From Paludibacteraceae bacterium (GTDB lineage Bacteria > Bacteroidota > Bacteroidia > Bacteroidales > Paludibacteraceae), in the NCBI GenBank assembly GCA_024401535.1, contig JAKSKX010000001.1, positions 1 to 64,000 of the forward strand: DNA of 64,000 bases, given 5' to 3'. The notes beneath the pieces are model-generated. The model had not been told where the DNA came from. It searched no databases and worked only from the letters and a program-made list of their open reading frames with translations. Shown here one piece after another: positions 1 through 8,052 of the stretch (positions within the stretch are counted from its first letter, which is position 1; each line of letters begins with the position of its first letter). The translations under genes were made by a program, and so were the position numbers.

Positions 1-2
1 CG

Positions 3-1781
3 GACGGCTCTTTCGCACAGCTTTTGAACGGAAAGGACGGAGCTGACGGAAAGGATGGCAAGGACGGAATCAACGGCACAAACGGAGTTGACGGAAAAGA
101 TGGCAAGGACGGCTACGTTCCTTCCATCGCTATCAAGAAAGATGTTGATGGCATCTACTACTGGACTTGTGACGGTGCTTTTTTGCTTGACGAGACTGGC
201 AGCAAAGTACCTGCACAGGGTAAGGACGGAACGAACGGAAAAGACGGAATAAACGGCACAAACGGAGTCAACGGCACAAATGGTACAAATGGAATTACAC
301 CAGAATTTAAGATTGATGGCGGACTTTGGTATGTCTCTTACGACAATAATATAACTTGGATTGAGCTTGGCCAGGCAACTGGAGACAAGGGAGAGAAAGG
401 TGATACTGGAGCCAAAGGCGATAAGGGTGATGCTGGTGCGAACGGTACAAATGGATCAAAAGGTGATAACGGAATCACGCCCAAGCTAAAAATAGAGGAT
501 GGTTATTGGTATGTTTCATACGATGGTGGTAAGACATGGGAAAAAGATCCACTAGGTAAAGCTACTGCTGATGTAGATGACAAAGAGACATCTTCGGCTA
601 ATAATATTGATGGGCATGAATATGTTGATTTAGGTTTGCCAAGCGGAACAAAATGGGCAACAATGAATGTAGGTGCTTCTAAGCCTGAAGATTATGGCGA
701 CTATTATGCATGGGGTGAGATTTTTCCACCAACAACCAATAATTATTCTCCTGCTAATTGTAATTTATACTACAAAACATCTTCAGAATTAAAAACAAAA
801 GGAATGCTTGATGCAAATGGTAATCTGACTTCAGAATATGACGTTGCTGTTCAAAATTGGAGTGAGAATTGGAGAATGCCGACAAGTGAAGAATGCAAAG
901 AGTTGATTGATAACTGTACATGGACATTGGCAACAATAAATGGTGTTAAAGGTTATAAAATTGCGAGTAGGAAAGTTGGAAATACTAATTGGATATTCCT
1001 TCCTGCTGCAGGTTACCATAATGGCACTACATGTTATGATGAAGGTTTGCGTGGAAACTATTGGAGTTCCTCTGTGGATGAAAGTTCTAATTATGATTCT
1101 TATTTCCTCATTTTTAGTTCAAAGTTAGCTAGTAATCATCGCTACTATGGAAATAGTGTTCGTCCCGTTGTAAATGAAAAGCCATTGAATACATCAATTT
1201 CATTGGATGGTCATGAATATGTTGATTTAGGATTGCCAAGTGGAACGAAATGGGCAACAATGAATGTAGGTGCTTCTAAGCCTGAAGATTATGGTACTTA
1301 TTTTTCATGGGGTGAGATTGCTCCTGCCCTAAATAATGACTATTCTTATTACAACTGTAATTTTGCAGAAGAATCTGCTTCAACATTGTTGAAAAATAGT
1401 GTAGTTGATGCAAATGGTAATTTAACTGCTAGTTATGATGCTGTTACTCAAAATTGGAGTAAGAGTTGGAGAATGCCAACAAAGGATGAGTTTGATGAAT
1501 TAATTATGAAGTGTACATGGACATCGTTATCAATAGGAGGTGTAAATGGTTATAAGATAACGAGCAAGCAAGCGGGGAATACTAACTGGATTTTTCTTCC
1601 TACGACAGGTTACAGAAAAGGTACTTCTACTCTCGAGGTAACTAGTGGCTTTTACTGGAGTTCTACTGTGCATGATAAATATTTGAATCAAGCTTATGGA
1701 CTGTCGTTTGCTTCTAGCAAGAATACGGCTTATATGGGTAGAAGTGGTGGACAACCCATCCGTCCAGTAGTAAAAGAATAA
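3..1781 (+). CDS. Collagen-like / DUF4988-like / double FISUMP surface protein (5' partial)
   Basis: The reading frame is open to the left edge, so the true start lies outside the window; the TTG at 24 is only an internal Leu codon. The N-terminal part carries Gly-X-Y collagen-like repeats (GKDG, GTNG, GAKG) in three blocks. Between them sit segments of the DUF4988 type (IYYWTCDGAFLLDETG; then YWYVSYDGGKTW). Two FISUMP (Fibrobacter succinogenes major paralogous, TIGR02145-like) domains follow, roughly residues 195-390 and 395-585, each opening with GHEYVDLGLPSGTKWA and closing with an RPVV motif. Proteins of this type are usually exported surface proteins of Bacteroidetes; their ligand is unknown. 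Family identity is by eye. The signal peptide cannot be seen because the start is missing. Confidence 0.85.
   Translation, partial: DGSFAQLLNGKDGADGKDGKDGINGTNGVDGKDGKDGYVPSIAIKKDVDGIYYWTCDGAFLLDETGSKVPAQGKDGTNGKDGINGTNGVNGTNGTNGITPEFKIDGGLWYVSYDNNITWIELGQATGDKGEKGDTGAKGDKGDAGANGTNGSKGDNGITPKLKIEDGYWYVSYDGGKTWEKDPLGKATADVDDKETSSANNIDGHEYVDLGLPSGTKWATMNVGASKPEDYGDYYAWGEIFPPTTNNYSPANCNLYYKTSSELKTKGMLDANGNLTSEYDVAVQNWSENWRMPTSEECKELIDNCTWTLATINGVKGYKIASRKVGNTNWIFLPAAGYHNGTTCYDEGLRGNYWSSSVDESSNYDSYFLIFSSKLASNHRYYGNSVRPVVNEKPLNTSISLDGHEYVDLGLPSGTKWATMNVGASKPEDYGTYFSWGEIAPALNNDYSYYNCNFAEESASTLLKNSVVDANGNLTASYDAVTQNWSKSWRMPTKDEFDELIMKCTWTSLSIGGVNGYKITSKQAGNTNWIFLPTTGYRKGTSTLEVTSGFYWSSTVHDKYLNQAYGLSFASSKNTAYMGRSGGQPIRPVVKE
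609..1294 (+). repeat. Near-identical 89-bp direct repeat opening each FISUMP domain
   Basis: Positions 609-697 and 1206-1294 match at 85 of 89 bases by direct comparison. The period is 597 bp (199 codons), so the reading frame is kept. The rest of the two domains is much more divergent. Confidence 0.9.
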
Positions 1782-2080
1782 AATTGTAAATACTCATTAA
1801 TAATTTAGAAACTGTTTATTTTTTTTTTAATACTTTTTTATAAGGCTCTATATTTAAGCCTTATAAATTCAGCGCTTTCGCATGATTTTTTCAAAGATAT
1901 ATCGGATTTGACGAATAAAGTGTAGCGGATGTTTCGACATGTGGAAATATCCGCTACACTGTTTTTGTTTTTGCGTTATTCTTTGTACGATATTTGCAAT
2001 CGTTAAGGAAACATATTTGTGGACTAAACGAGGTTACCGAAAATCGAGAATAGAGTAGGGGGATTTATAAAGTTTGAAAA
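1782..2080. other. Intergenic region with terminator
   Basis: It holds a short inverted repeat (1840-1847 with 1857-1864) and, further on, the strong terminator at 1919-1972. No convincing -7 element or reading frame was seen in the remainder. Confidence 0.6.
1919..1972 (+). terminator. Intrinsic terminator after the FISUMP gene
   Basis: A perfect 12-bp stem (1919-1930 with 1949-1960) and an 18-nt loop are followed by a T-rich run (GTTTTTGTTTTT). Confidence 0.8.
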
Positions 2081-2266
2081 ATGAATGAAGAATTGAAAAG
2101 ACAGGCTATTTCTTCTTTTAAAGATTTAAACAAAGATGAAAAGAGACTATTGAAAAACGCATTAGATTCCATAGTTTCTTGTTATAGAGTTATTGGTCAA
2201 GAAAATACAGAGAATGAAAAGTTTCTTCTTGATGAACTTGCTCAATTTATTGATGCATTAAAGTGA
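2081..2266 (+). CDS. Small hypothetical protein (61 aa)
   Basis: A 61-residue, charged, probably all-helical protein with no signal peptide or membrane segment. It starts MNEELKRQ and contains LNKDEKRLLKNALDSI. It lies 300 bp after the first FISUMP gene, beyond a strong terminator, and 71 bp before the second FISUMP gene on the same strand. Lys/Glu-rich coding character and an ATG start make it a plausible real gene, but no family is recognised. Confidence 0.5.
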   Translation: MNEELKRQAISSFKDLNKDEKRLLKNALDSIVSCYRVIGQENTENEKFLLDELAQFIDALK

Positions 2267-2337
2267 GATCAAAGGTTACCAAATGTCTTTAATAGATAAT
2301 ATGGTAACTATTTGCAAACAAAATTAATTGGATTGTA

Positions 2338-3159
2338 ATGAAAAATTTTTTGTTAATTTTAAGTGTTGTTAATATTTTGTTTTTGGCTTCTTGTAAAGAT
2401 TCAAAAGTCGAGGATGATGATGTGGAAATAAATGATGATACAGTTGTAGTATATGATACAGCTTCTATTATTGATACAATTCAAAATGACGAGGAATTGC
2501 CAGTAATTAATGTTGATTCAATTATTGCAAGTGGTAAAGTGTCTGTAGATAGCATCTTCTTATTGGGTTTGACAAATGATTCAACAGTTAATTTGGGTCG
2601 TGCTGGAGTTTGGGCAAATTTCAATCTAGGAGCATCCACATGTTATGAGATTGGTGATTATTACGCTTGGGGCGAAACAATCACAAAAGAAAGCTACGAC
2701 AAGGAAAATAGCAGGCATTATGGACATTATGGTGTAGGTGGTCGTGTAGTTAGTGGTAAAATATATGGTAGATATAGTAATTCTTATGATGCAGCTGTAA
2801 AAAATTGGGGTTATCATTGGCGTGTGCCAAGTTACGACGATATTGAAAATCTCATAAGAGAATGTGATATACATGAATTGACTATTGTTGTTTCTCCAGA
2901 AGTGCAAGTCAGCGGAGAATATCTAAAAAGTAAGACAACTGGTAATTCTATTTTTCTACCTTGTACAGGGTATATGGATGGAACTGAAAGAAAGGAGAAA
3001 GATTGGCTTTATTATTGGACAGATAGTTATCAAGCAGATTCTGGTGGATATGCAGAAGATCCCTATGGTGGTTATCGTTTTAATGGTAGAAGAATATGCG
3101 AAGGCTACCGTTATAAAGGAATGTGTATTCGTCCTAAATACATATCATACATACCATAG
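2338..3159 (+). CDS. FISUMP-domain lipoprotein
   Basis: A 273-aa protein with an SPII signal peptide; the lipobox LASC gives Cys19 as the lipidated residue. An acidic linker (residues 22-60, many Asp/Glu) follows, as is common in surface-exposed Bacteroidetes lipoproteins. The rest is one divergent FISUMP domain with NLGAS, YYAWGE, WRVPSYDD, IFLPCTGY and a terminal IRPKY. It is related to both domains of the upstream gene but lacks collagen-like repeats. A short cysteine-rich gene follows after 10 bp, suggesting co-translation. The function of the domain is unknown. Confidence 0.85.
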   Translation: MKNFLLILSVVNILFLASCKDSKVEDDDVEINDDTVVVYDTASIIDTIQNDEELPVINVDSIIASGKVSVDSIFLLGLTNDSTVNLGRAGVWANFNLGASTCYEIGDYYAWGETITKESYDKENSRHYGHYGVGGRVVSGKIYGRYSNSYDAAVKNWGYHWRVPSYDDIENLIRECDIHELTIVVSPEVQVSGEYLKSKTTGNSIFLPCTGYMDGTERKEKDWLYYWTDSYQADSGGYAEDPYGGYRFNGRRICEGYRYKGMCIRPKYISYIP

Positions 3160-3169
3160 CCTGTTTGAT

Positions 3170-3364
3170 ATGTGTAAGTATAGTTGTAAATTAAATGGTA
3201 TTCTCCAATGCAAAATTAAGGAAGAAAATTTCTTAAAGATAAAGCAGGACTATGAAGCACATTTTAAGGGGAATTGTGTTCATAACAAAGAATGTCCATT
3301 TGTATTGAACGTAGGAATAGAATCTATGAATAAATGTAGATTTTTTAAACCAAGTGATGATTAG
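3170..3364 (+). CDS. Small cysteine-rich protein (64 aa)
   Basis: A 64-residue protein starting MCKYSC, 10 bp after the FISUMP lipoprotein stop. A longer in-frame extension back to 2978 would overlap that gene and is rejected. It has six cysteines (residues 2, 6, 14, 36, 42, 56) and no signal peptide, so zinc or Fe-S binding is possible (inference). It ends 15 bp before a terminator, consistent with being the last gene of a two-gene unit. No family recognised. Confidence 0.55.
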   Translation: MCKYSCKLNGILQCKIKEENFLKIKQDYEAHFKGNCVHNKECPFVLNVGIESMNKCRFFKPSDD

Positions 3365-3378
3365 CATTTGAATCAATA

Positions 3379-3410
3379 AAAGGCAGAGTTTTTATCAATC
3401 TCTGCCTTTG
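3379..3410. terminator. Bidirectional-looking terminator
   Basis: A perfect 10-bp stem (AAAGGCAGAG, 3379-3388, with 3400-3409) is followed by a T/A-rich tail. It closes the FISUMP/Cys-rich unit. Confidence 0.75.
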
Positions 3411-3444
3411 TTATTATAGCAATTCTTGTATTAGTTTATTTATC

Positions 3445-3498
3445 AATTTTACGCCAAAATTGAAACTTAGACTTTCGATTTTACGCCAAATTTGAAAA
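3445..3498 (+). repeat. Left copy of 54-bp direct repeat flanking the ATPase gene
   Basis: Identical base for base to 4795-4848. Each copy contains two sub-repeats of the form TTTTACGCCAAAwTTGAAA, here at 3447-3465 and 3479-3497, 32 bp apart. The right sub-repeat ends only 8 bp before the -7 element of the ATPase gene. Confidence 0.95.
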
Positions 3499-3505
3499 AA
3501 CATTA

Positions 3506-3514
3506 TATCTTTGC
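3506..3514 (+). promoter_or_regulatory. -7 promoter element of the ATPase gene
   Basis: TATCTTTGC matches the Bacteroidetes TAnnTTTGC consensus and lies 14 bp before the ATG at 3529. The flanking repeat immediately upstream could be an operator. Confidence 0.7.
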
Positions 3515-3528
3515 ATAAAATTGAGGTT

Positions 3529-4779
3529 ATGAAGGCAAGGTATATATGTAGAGATTTAAGAAGGTTATCGGAGAGTCTGAATGGCAGAATTCTTGTGTTG
3601 ACAGGAGCAAGGCAAATAGGCAAGACAACTATTGCAAAACACTTATTCCCAGATTATGAGTATCTTTCTATAGAAGACCTAATACTCTCTCAGGCATTGT
3701 CAGCAATGACTGCTAATCAGTGGAAATCTTTGTATCCGAAAGCTATACTTGACGAGGTGCAAAAAACACCGGTTTTAATAAGAAGCATCAAGTCTGTCTA
3801 TGACCAATGGGATGAACCAAGGTATATTCTTTTGGGGTCAAGTCAGTTACTTTTATTACAGAAAGTAAAAGAAAGTCTTGCTGGCAGATGCGTGATTATT
3901 GATATGTATCCTCTTACTTTGCCTGAGCTACGTACTTCTTCATTTACTGATGAAGTCACGGATTCTCCTCTTCAAAAGATGATAAAAAGTGGTGATTTGC
4001 CAGCTTTATTCCCTTCTTTCGTTTTGGATTCATTGTATTCGGATAAGATATTGGTATGGAATCATGTATTGACTTTTGGAGGTTATCCAGCGTTAGTAAA
4101 TGAGGAGAGAACAAACCAGGACAGATATGATTGGTTGGCTGGATATGTGCGTACTTACCTGGAAAGGGATGTGCGAGATATTGCTGCAATGACGGATTTA
4201 GAACCATATACCAAGCTGCAAAAGGTTTTGGCAATGCAGACTGGTAGTTTGTGCAATGTGTCCGCATTGTCAACAAAGGTTGGTATTAGCGCCCCGACAG
4301 TAAAAAAGTATTTGCAGTACTTGACATTGAGTTATCAGACAATAATGTTGCAGTCTTGGGAGAGAAACGAGTCAAAGAGATTAGTAAAAGCTCCAAAGGT
4401 ACATTTTATTGATTATGGTGTAGTTCAAGCAATTCTTGGCAAACAAGCCCAACCTGATGGTAATGAATTCGAAAGTATCGTAATTTCAGAGATATTCAAG
4501 CAACTCAAGCAAATAGATTCGCGAGCAAAATTTTATCATTTGCGTACCTCTGATGGTAGAGAGGTTGACTTAATAGTTGAGGTGGAGTCAGGGTACTATG
4601 CCTTTGAAGTGAAACTGACGGATCATGTTTCAAAGACTGATGCACGTCACTTGAAAGATTTAGGAGACATTTTAAATGATAAACCTTTGTTACATAGTTT
4701 TGTCCTTAGTAATGATGTTCAGACACAAGACTTAGGAAATGGTATAATGGCTGTTCATGCGGCATATTTCCTTGGATAA
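3529..4779 (+). CDS. AAA ATPase with DUF4143 domain
   Basis: A 416-aa protein of the AAA_14 + DUF4143 family. Walker A is GARQIGKT (residues 26-33), Walker B is ILDE (73-76), and a sensor-like GSSQ lies at 103-106. The C-terminal part has a GREVDLIVEVE ... FEVKL pattern resembling a PD-(D/E)XK nuclease core. The ATG at 3529 is preferred over a TTG at 3511 because the latter overlaps the -7 element. These ATPases are common and multicopy in Bacteroidetes; their function is unsettled. The gene stands alone between identical 54-bp direct repeats, suggesting it moved as a unit. An antitoxin-like or nuclease role is conjecture. Confidence 0.88.
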   Translation: MKARYICRDLRRLSESLNGRILVLTGARQIGKTTIAKHLFPDYEYLSIEDLILSQALSAMTANQWKSLYPKAILDEVQKTPVLIRSIKSVYDQWDEPRYILLGSSQLLLLQKVKESLAGRCVIIDMYPLTLPELRTSSFTDEVTDSPLQKMIKSGDLPALFPSFVLDSLYSDKILVWNHVLTFGGYPALVNEERTNQDRYDWLAGYVRTYLERDVRDIAAMTDLEPYTKLQKVLAMQTGSLCNVSALSTKVGISAPTVKKYLQYLTLSYQTIMLQSWERNESKRLVKAPKVHFIDYGVVQAILGKQAQPDGNEFESIVISEIFKQLKQIDSRAKFYHLRTSDGREVDLIVEVESGYYAFEVKLTDHVSKTDARHLKDLGDILNDKPLLHSFVLSNDVQTQDLGNGIMAVHAAYFLG

Positions 4780-4794
4780 TATCTTTGATTTATT

Positions 4795-4848
4795 AATTTT
4801 ACGCCAAAATTGAAACTTAGACTTTCGATTTTACGCCAAATTTGAAAA
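4795..4848 (+). repeat. Right copy of 54-bp direct repeat flanking the ATPase gene
   Basis: Identical to 3445-3498 and in the same orientation, starting 16 bp after the ATPase stop. The copy spacing is 1350 bp. It runs to within 10 bp of the folD terminator. Confidence 0.95.
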
Positions 4849-4857
4849 TGCAATAAA

Positions 4858-4885
4858 AAAGGACGCACCAAACGATGCGTCCTTT
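4858..4885 (-). terminator. folD terminator
   Basis: A 10-bp perfect stem (4858-4867 with 4876-4885). On the minus strand it is followed by TTTTTTATTGC. Confidence 0.8.
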
Positions 4886-4906
4886 CTTGTATTTTGTAAG
4901 TCTTGA

Positions 4907-5788
4907 TTACTTGTAGATTGCCTTCTTTCCTGCAAGAAGTGTGTTCTTAAGAAGAGAGCAGATTGTCATTGGTCCAACGCCACCAGGAACAGGAGTGATG
5001 TAGCTGCACTTTGGTGCTACATTCTCGAAATCAACATCACCTGATAGTTTGAAACCAGTCTTTGTCTCTGGAGCTGGAACACGAGTTGTACCAACATCAA
5101 TGATAGTAACGCCGTCCTTAACCATGTCAGCCTTTAGGAACTTAGGAGAACCAAGAGCAGCAATGATGATGTCAGCCTGAAGAGTAATCTCTTTTAGGTT
5201 TTTAGTGCGGCTATGACAAACAGTAACTGTTGCGTCGCCAGGGAATGCCTTCTGCATCATTAGAGAAGCAACTGGCTTACCAACGATGTTACTTCTACCA
5301 ATAACCACGCAGTGCTTTCCTGCTGTCTCGATATTGTATCTCTTTAGAAGCTCCATGATACCTGCAGGAGTTGCAGATACGAATGAAGGAAGACCGATGC
5401 TTGTGCGACCTACATTGATAGGGTGGAAGCCATCCACATCCTTGCGATAGTCGATAGCCTCGATTACCTTCTGCTCAGAAATGTGCTTAGGCAAAGGTAG
5501 CTGAACAATGAAACCGTCAACGTCATCATCCTCGTTTAGAGCCTTGATATGACCAAGAAGCTCCTCCTCTGTGATGTCTGCCTCGAAGCTTAGTCTTGTT
5601 GACTTGAATCCAACCTGCTCGCATGACTTTACCTTGTGAGCTACGTATGTTTCGCTACCACCATCGTGACCTACGATGATTACAGCCAAATGAGGAGTCT
5701 TGCCTCCGTTAGCCTTTATTTCGGCTACTTCCTGTGCAATTTCCTGCTTTATTTGGTCGGCTATTGCCTTTCCGTCGATTAACTGCAT
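4907..5788 (-). CDS. folD: FolD, methylene-THF dehydrogenase / methenyl-THF cyclohydrolase
   Basis: A 293-aa cytosolic enzyme of one-carbon metabolism. It interconverts 5,10-methylene-THF and 10-formyl-THF using NADP and water, feeding purine and formyl-Met-tRNA synthesis. The YVAHK catalytic motif (Tyr48, Lys52), the substrate loop FIVQLPLP, the nucleotide-binding GRSNIVGKP and the terminal [10 protein letters not shown] are all present. Length is normal for the family. It is transcribed away from the ATPase gene and lies 88 bp downstream of ffh on the same strand, separated by a terminator. Confidence 0.97.
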   Translation of the reverse strand: MQLIDGKAIADQIKQEIAQEVAEIKANGGKTPHLAVIIVGHDGGSETYVAHKVKSCEQVGFKSTRLSFEADITEEELLGHIKALNEDDDVDGFIVQLPLPKHISEQKVIEAIDYRKDVDGFHPINVGRTSIGLPSFVSATPAGIMELLKRYNIETAGKHCVVIGRSNIVGKPVASLMMQKAFPGDATVTVCHSRTKNLKEITLQADIIIAALGSPKFLKADMVKDGVTIIDVGTTRVPAPETKTGFKLSGDVDFENVAPKCSYITPVPGGVGPMTICSLLKNTLLAGKKAIYK

Positions 5789-5831
5789 TTTATTATGAAT
5801 TATGAGTTAAAAATTCAGTGATTATAAAGCA

Positions 5832-5868
5832 AAAGGTTAAGAATCAAGCAGATTGATTCCTAACCTTT
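5832..5868 (-). terminator. ffh terminator
   Basis: Stem 5832-5846 with 5854-5868 containing one mismatch, between ffh and folD. Confidence 0.7.
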
Positions 5869-5876
5869 GTGTGATT

Positions 5877-7199
5877 TTATCTTCTTCTTATCATGCTTGC
5901 AAGCTTGCTCTTGTTCTGAGTAGCCATACGCATTACCTTGCGAGTGTCCTCGAACATCTTCAAAAGCTTGTTTACTTCCTGAAGCGAAGTACCGCTACCT
6001 TTTGCAATACGCAGTCTGCGGCTGCCGTCAATGATAGACGGATTAGTGCGCTCTGCCGGAGTCATTGAATAGATGATTGCCTCGATTCCCTTGAAAGCGT
6101 CGTCTCCGATCTCTACATCTTTTATCATCTTGCCAACGCCAGGAATCATTCCAGCCAACTCCTTTAGATTACCCATCTTCTTGATCTGGTTAATTTGGCT
6201 TAGGAAGTCGTTGAAGTCAAATGTATTCTTTGCAAGTTTCTTCTGAAGCTCTTTGGCTTGTTTCTCGTCAAATGCCTTCTGTGCGCGGTCCACCAAAGAG
6301 ACGATATCTCCCATTCCGAGAATACGTCCTGCCATACGGTCTGGGTGGAATACGTCAATGGCATCCATCTTTTCGCCTGTACCTATGAACTTGATTGGCT
6401 TGTCAACAACCTGGCGGATAGAAAGGGCAGCACCACCACGAGTGTCACCATCAAGCTTAGTAAGAACAACGCCGTCGAAGTCTAATCTGTCATTGAACTC
6501 TTTAGCTGTGTTTACTGCATCCTGTCCGGTCATTGAATCGACAACGAACAAAGTTTCGGTTGGCTGGATAGCCTTCTTGACAGCCTCGATTTCGTTCATC
6601 ATCTGCTCGTCAACTGCAAGACGTCCGGCAGTATCGACGATTACAACGTCACAGTTGTTAGCCTTTGCATATTTTATAGCATTCTGAGCGATCTCTACGG
6701 CATTCTTGTTCTCCGGTTCGCTATATACGGGTACGTTTAGCTGCTCACCAAGAACCTTCAACTGGTCGATGGCAGCCGGACGATAGATGTCACATGCACA
6801 TAGAAGCGGTTTCTTGTTCTTCTGGCTCTTTAGCATGTTAGCCAATTTGCCGGAGAATGTAGTTTTACCAGAACCCTGAAGTCCACTCATAAGGATAATA
6901 GCAGGAGCACCCTTGATGTTGATGTCTGTTGTAACACTACCCATAAGCTCTACAAGCTCGTCGTGTACAATCTTGACCATCATTTCGCCTGGCTTCACAG
7001 CTGTAAGCACATTCTGTCCCAGAGCCTTCTCCTTTACAGTGTCAGTGAAAGTCTTTGCGATTTTATAGTTTACATCGGCCTCAAGCAATGCCTTGCGGAC
7101 ATCTTTAAGAGTCTCTGCAACATTTATCTCAGTTATTTTCCCTTCTCCCTTGAGTATTTTGAATGACTTTTCGAGTCTCTCTGATAAACCTTCGAACAT
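5877..7199 (-). CDS. ffh: Ffh, signal recognition particle GTPase
   Basis: A 440-aa SRP54-type protein. It binds 4.5S RNA and signal sequences of nascent membrane and secreted proteins, and docks on FtsY. An N domain (about 1-95) is followed by the G domain: G1 GLQGSGKTT (106-114), DTAGR (189-193) and TKLDGD (247-252). A C-terminal M domain follows from about 300. The C-terminus is basic (ends RRR) and short, without the long Met-rich tail seen in some homologues. It has its own promoter (-7 at 7231-7239, minus strand). Confidence 0.97.
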   Translation of the reverse strand: MFEGLSERLEKSFKILKGEGKITEINVAETLKDVRKALLEADVNYKIAKTFTDTVKEKALGQNVLTAVKPGEMMVKIVHDELVELMGSVTTDINIKGAPAIILMSGLQGSGKTTFSGKLANMLKSQKNKKPLLCACDIYRPAAIDQLKVLGEQLNVPVYSEPENKNAVEIAQNAIKYAKANNCDVVIVDTAGRLAVDEQMMNEIEAVKKAIQPTETLFVVDSMTGQDAVNTAKEFNDRLDFDGVVLTKLDGDTRGGAALSIRQVVDKPIKFIGTGEKMDAIDVFHPDRMAGRILGMGDIVSLVDRAQKAFDEKQAKELQKKLAKNTFDFNDFLSQINQIKKMGNLKELAGMIPGVGKMIKDVEIGDDAFKGIEAIIYSMTPAERTNPSIIDGSRRLRIAKGSGTSLQEVNKLLKMFEDTRKVMRMATQNKSKLASMIRRR

Positions 7200-7230
7200 A
7201 GTTGTTAGATAATAATCGTAAATAATATCG

Positions 7231-7239
7231 GCAAAGGTA
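7231..7239 (-). promoter_or_regulatory. -7 element of ffh
   Basis: The minus strand reads TACCTTTGC, a full match to TAnnTTTGC, about 32 bp before the ffh start. Confidence 0.7.
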
Positions 7240-7287
7240 ACTATACTTTTTTATATGGCAAAATTTTTTTTATTTCTTTATAAGTTA

Positions 7288-7296
7288 TAATTTTGC
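7288..7296 (+). promoter_or_regulatory. -7 element of the Yip1-like gene
   Basis: TAATTTTGC matches TAnnTTTGC, 39 bp before the ATG at 7336. It is divergent from the ffh promoter. Confidence 0.7.
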
Positions 7297-7335
7297 ACAC
7301 AGTGGTATAAAAACTATAACAAAGAACTTTTTTAC

Positions 7336-7977
7336 ATGAGAGAAACTTACCTTAATCTGTTGAGGCGTGTTTGGCGTCTTATTTTTTCTCCTGCATCTGA
7401 ATGGAATGTTATTAAGACAGAGCAAAAGACGTGGGAAAGGGTAGAGAAGGAATATCTGCTGCCTCTTTGGTCGTTGCTTATTTGTTCCATGCTTGTTCGT
7501 ATTGGTTACCTTTTCTTTTTTGTAGAATACGAGTACAGCAAGTCAACCTTTTCTGCAGACTGTATAGAGACTGTTGCTGCAACATTGAACATCATAGTCT
7601 GCTTTTACGTGGCTGTTCTAATTAGGAGCAAGGCGGACAAATGGTATTCGCAGTACCCAAAAGTCTATATAATTCCGTTGCGAGTGAACAGGGATTTGGA
7701 TTTCACTTCGCAGTACTTAGCATATTGCTCGACGCTGATGGTTGTGACTCAGGTAGTTGAGTTCTTTATTCCAGTTGCAGAGGTATTCTATTGGCCGGTA
7801 AATATGTATGCGGCATATATTTTTTGGACTTGCTATTGGGCTTTGTGCCACAACGAGAAGTCATCATTCGAGCCTCAGCCATTACACTTCACAGCAATGA
7901 CTTTTGTGCTTGTCTATGGGTTGCCGATGGGACTTCTTGGTGTTGTAAAGATGATTATTAAGTTTGCTTTGCAGTAA
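7336..7977 (+). CDS. Yip1-like inner membrane protein
   Basis: A 213-aa polytopic membrane protein. The soluble N-terminal stretch (RRVWRLIFSPASEWNVIKTE) is typical of Bacteroidales Yip1-family proteins. About five hydrophobic segments follow (near residues 43-63, 80-100, 130-150, 155-172, 186-208). No catalytic motif is seen. It has its own promoter and a shared downstream terminator, so it is a single-gene unit divergent from ffh. The family assignment rests on the N-terminal pattern and topology. Confidence 0.7.
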   Translation: MRETYLNLLRRVWRLIFSPASEWNVIKTEQKTWERVEKEYLLPLWSLLICSMLVRIGYLFFFVEYEYSKSTFSADCIETVAATLNIIVCFYVAVLIRSKADKWYSQYPKVYIIPLRVNRDLDFTSQYLAYCSTLMVVTQVVEFFIPVAEVFYWPVNMYAAYIFWTCYWALCHNEKSSFEPQPLHFTAMTFVLVYGLPMGLLGVVKMIIKFALQ

Positions 7978-8002
7978 TCTTTTTCAAGGTGGCAATAAAA
8001 AC

Positions 8003-8034
8003 AGAGGAAGACTCATTGAGCCTTCCTCTATTTT
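8003..8034. terminator. Bidirectional terminator between convergent genes
   Basis: Stem AGAGGAAG (8003-8010) with 8022-8029 and T-runs on both strands. It lies between convergent genes ending at 7977 and 8053. Confidence 0.75.
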
Positions 8035-8052
8035 TGTGTGTGTATTGTCAGG

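Noticed and set aside
1..500. Repetitive GC-richer DNA resembling a tandem repeat array or CRISPR
   Set aside because: It encodes in-frame Gly-X-Y collagen-like repeats; there are no constant repeats separated by unique spacers. No CRISPR array was seen anywhere in the window.
2978..3169. N-terminal extension of the small cysteine-rich gene
   Set aside because: It overlaps the FISUMP lipoprotein in another frame and reads as a shadow; the ATG at 3170 gives a compact cysteine-rich protein.
6253..6687. A 144-codon frame opposite ffh
   Set aside because: Complementary-strand artefact of a well-conserved ffh reading frame.
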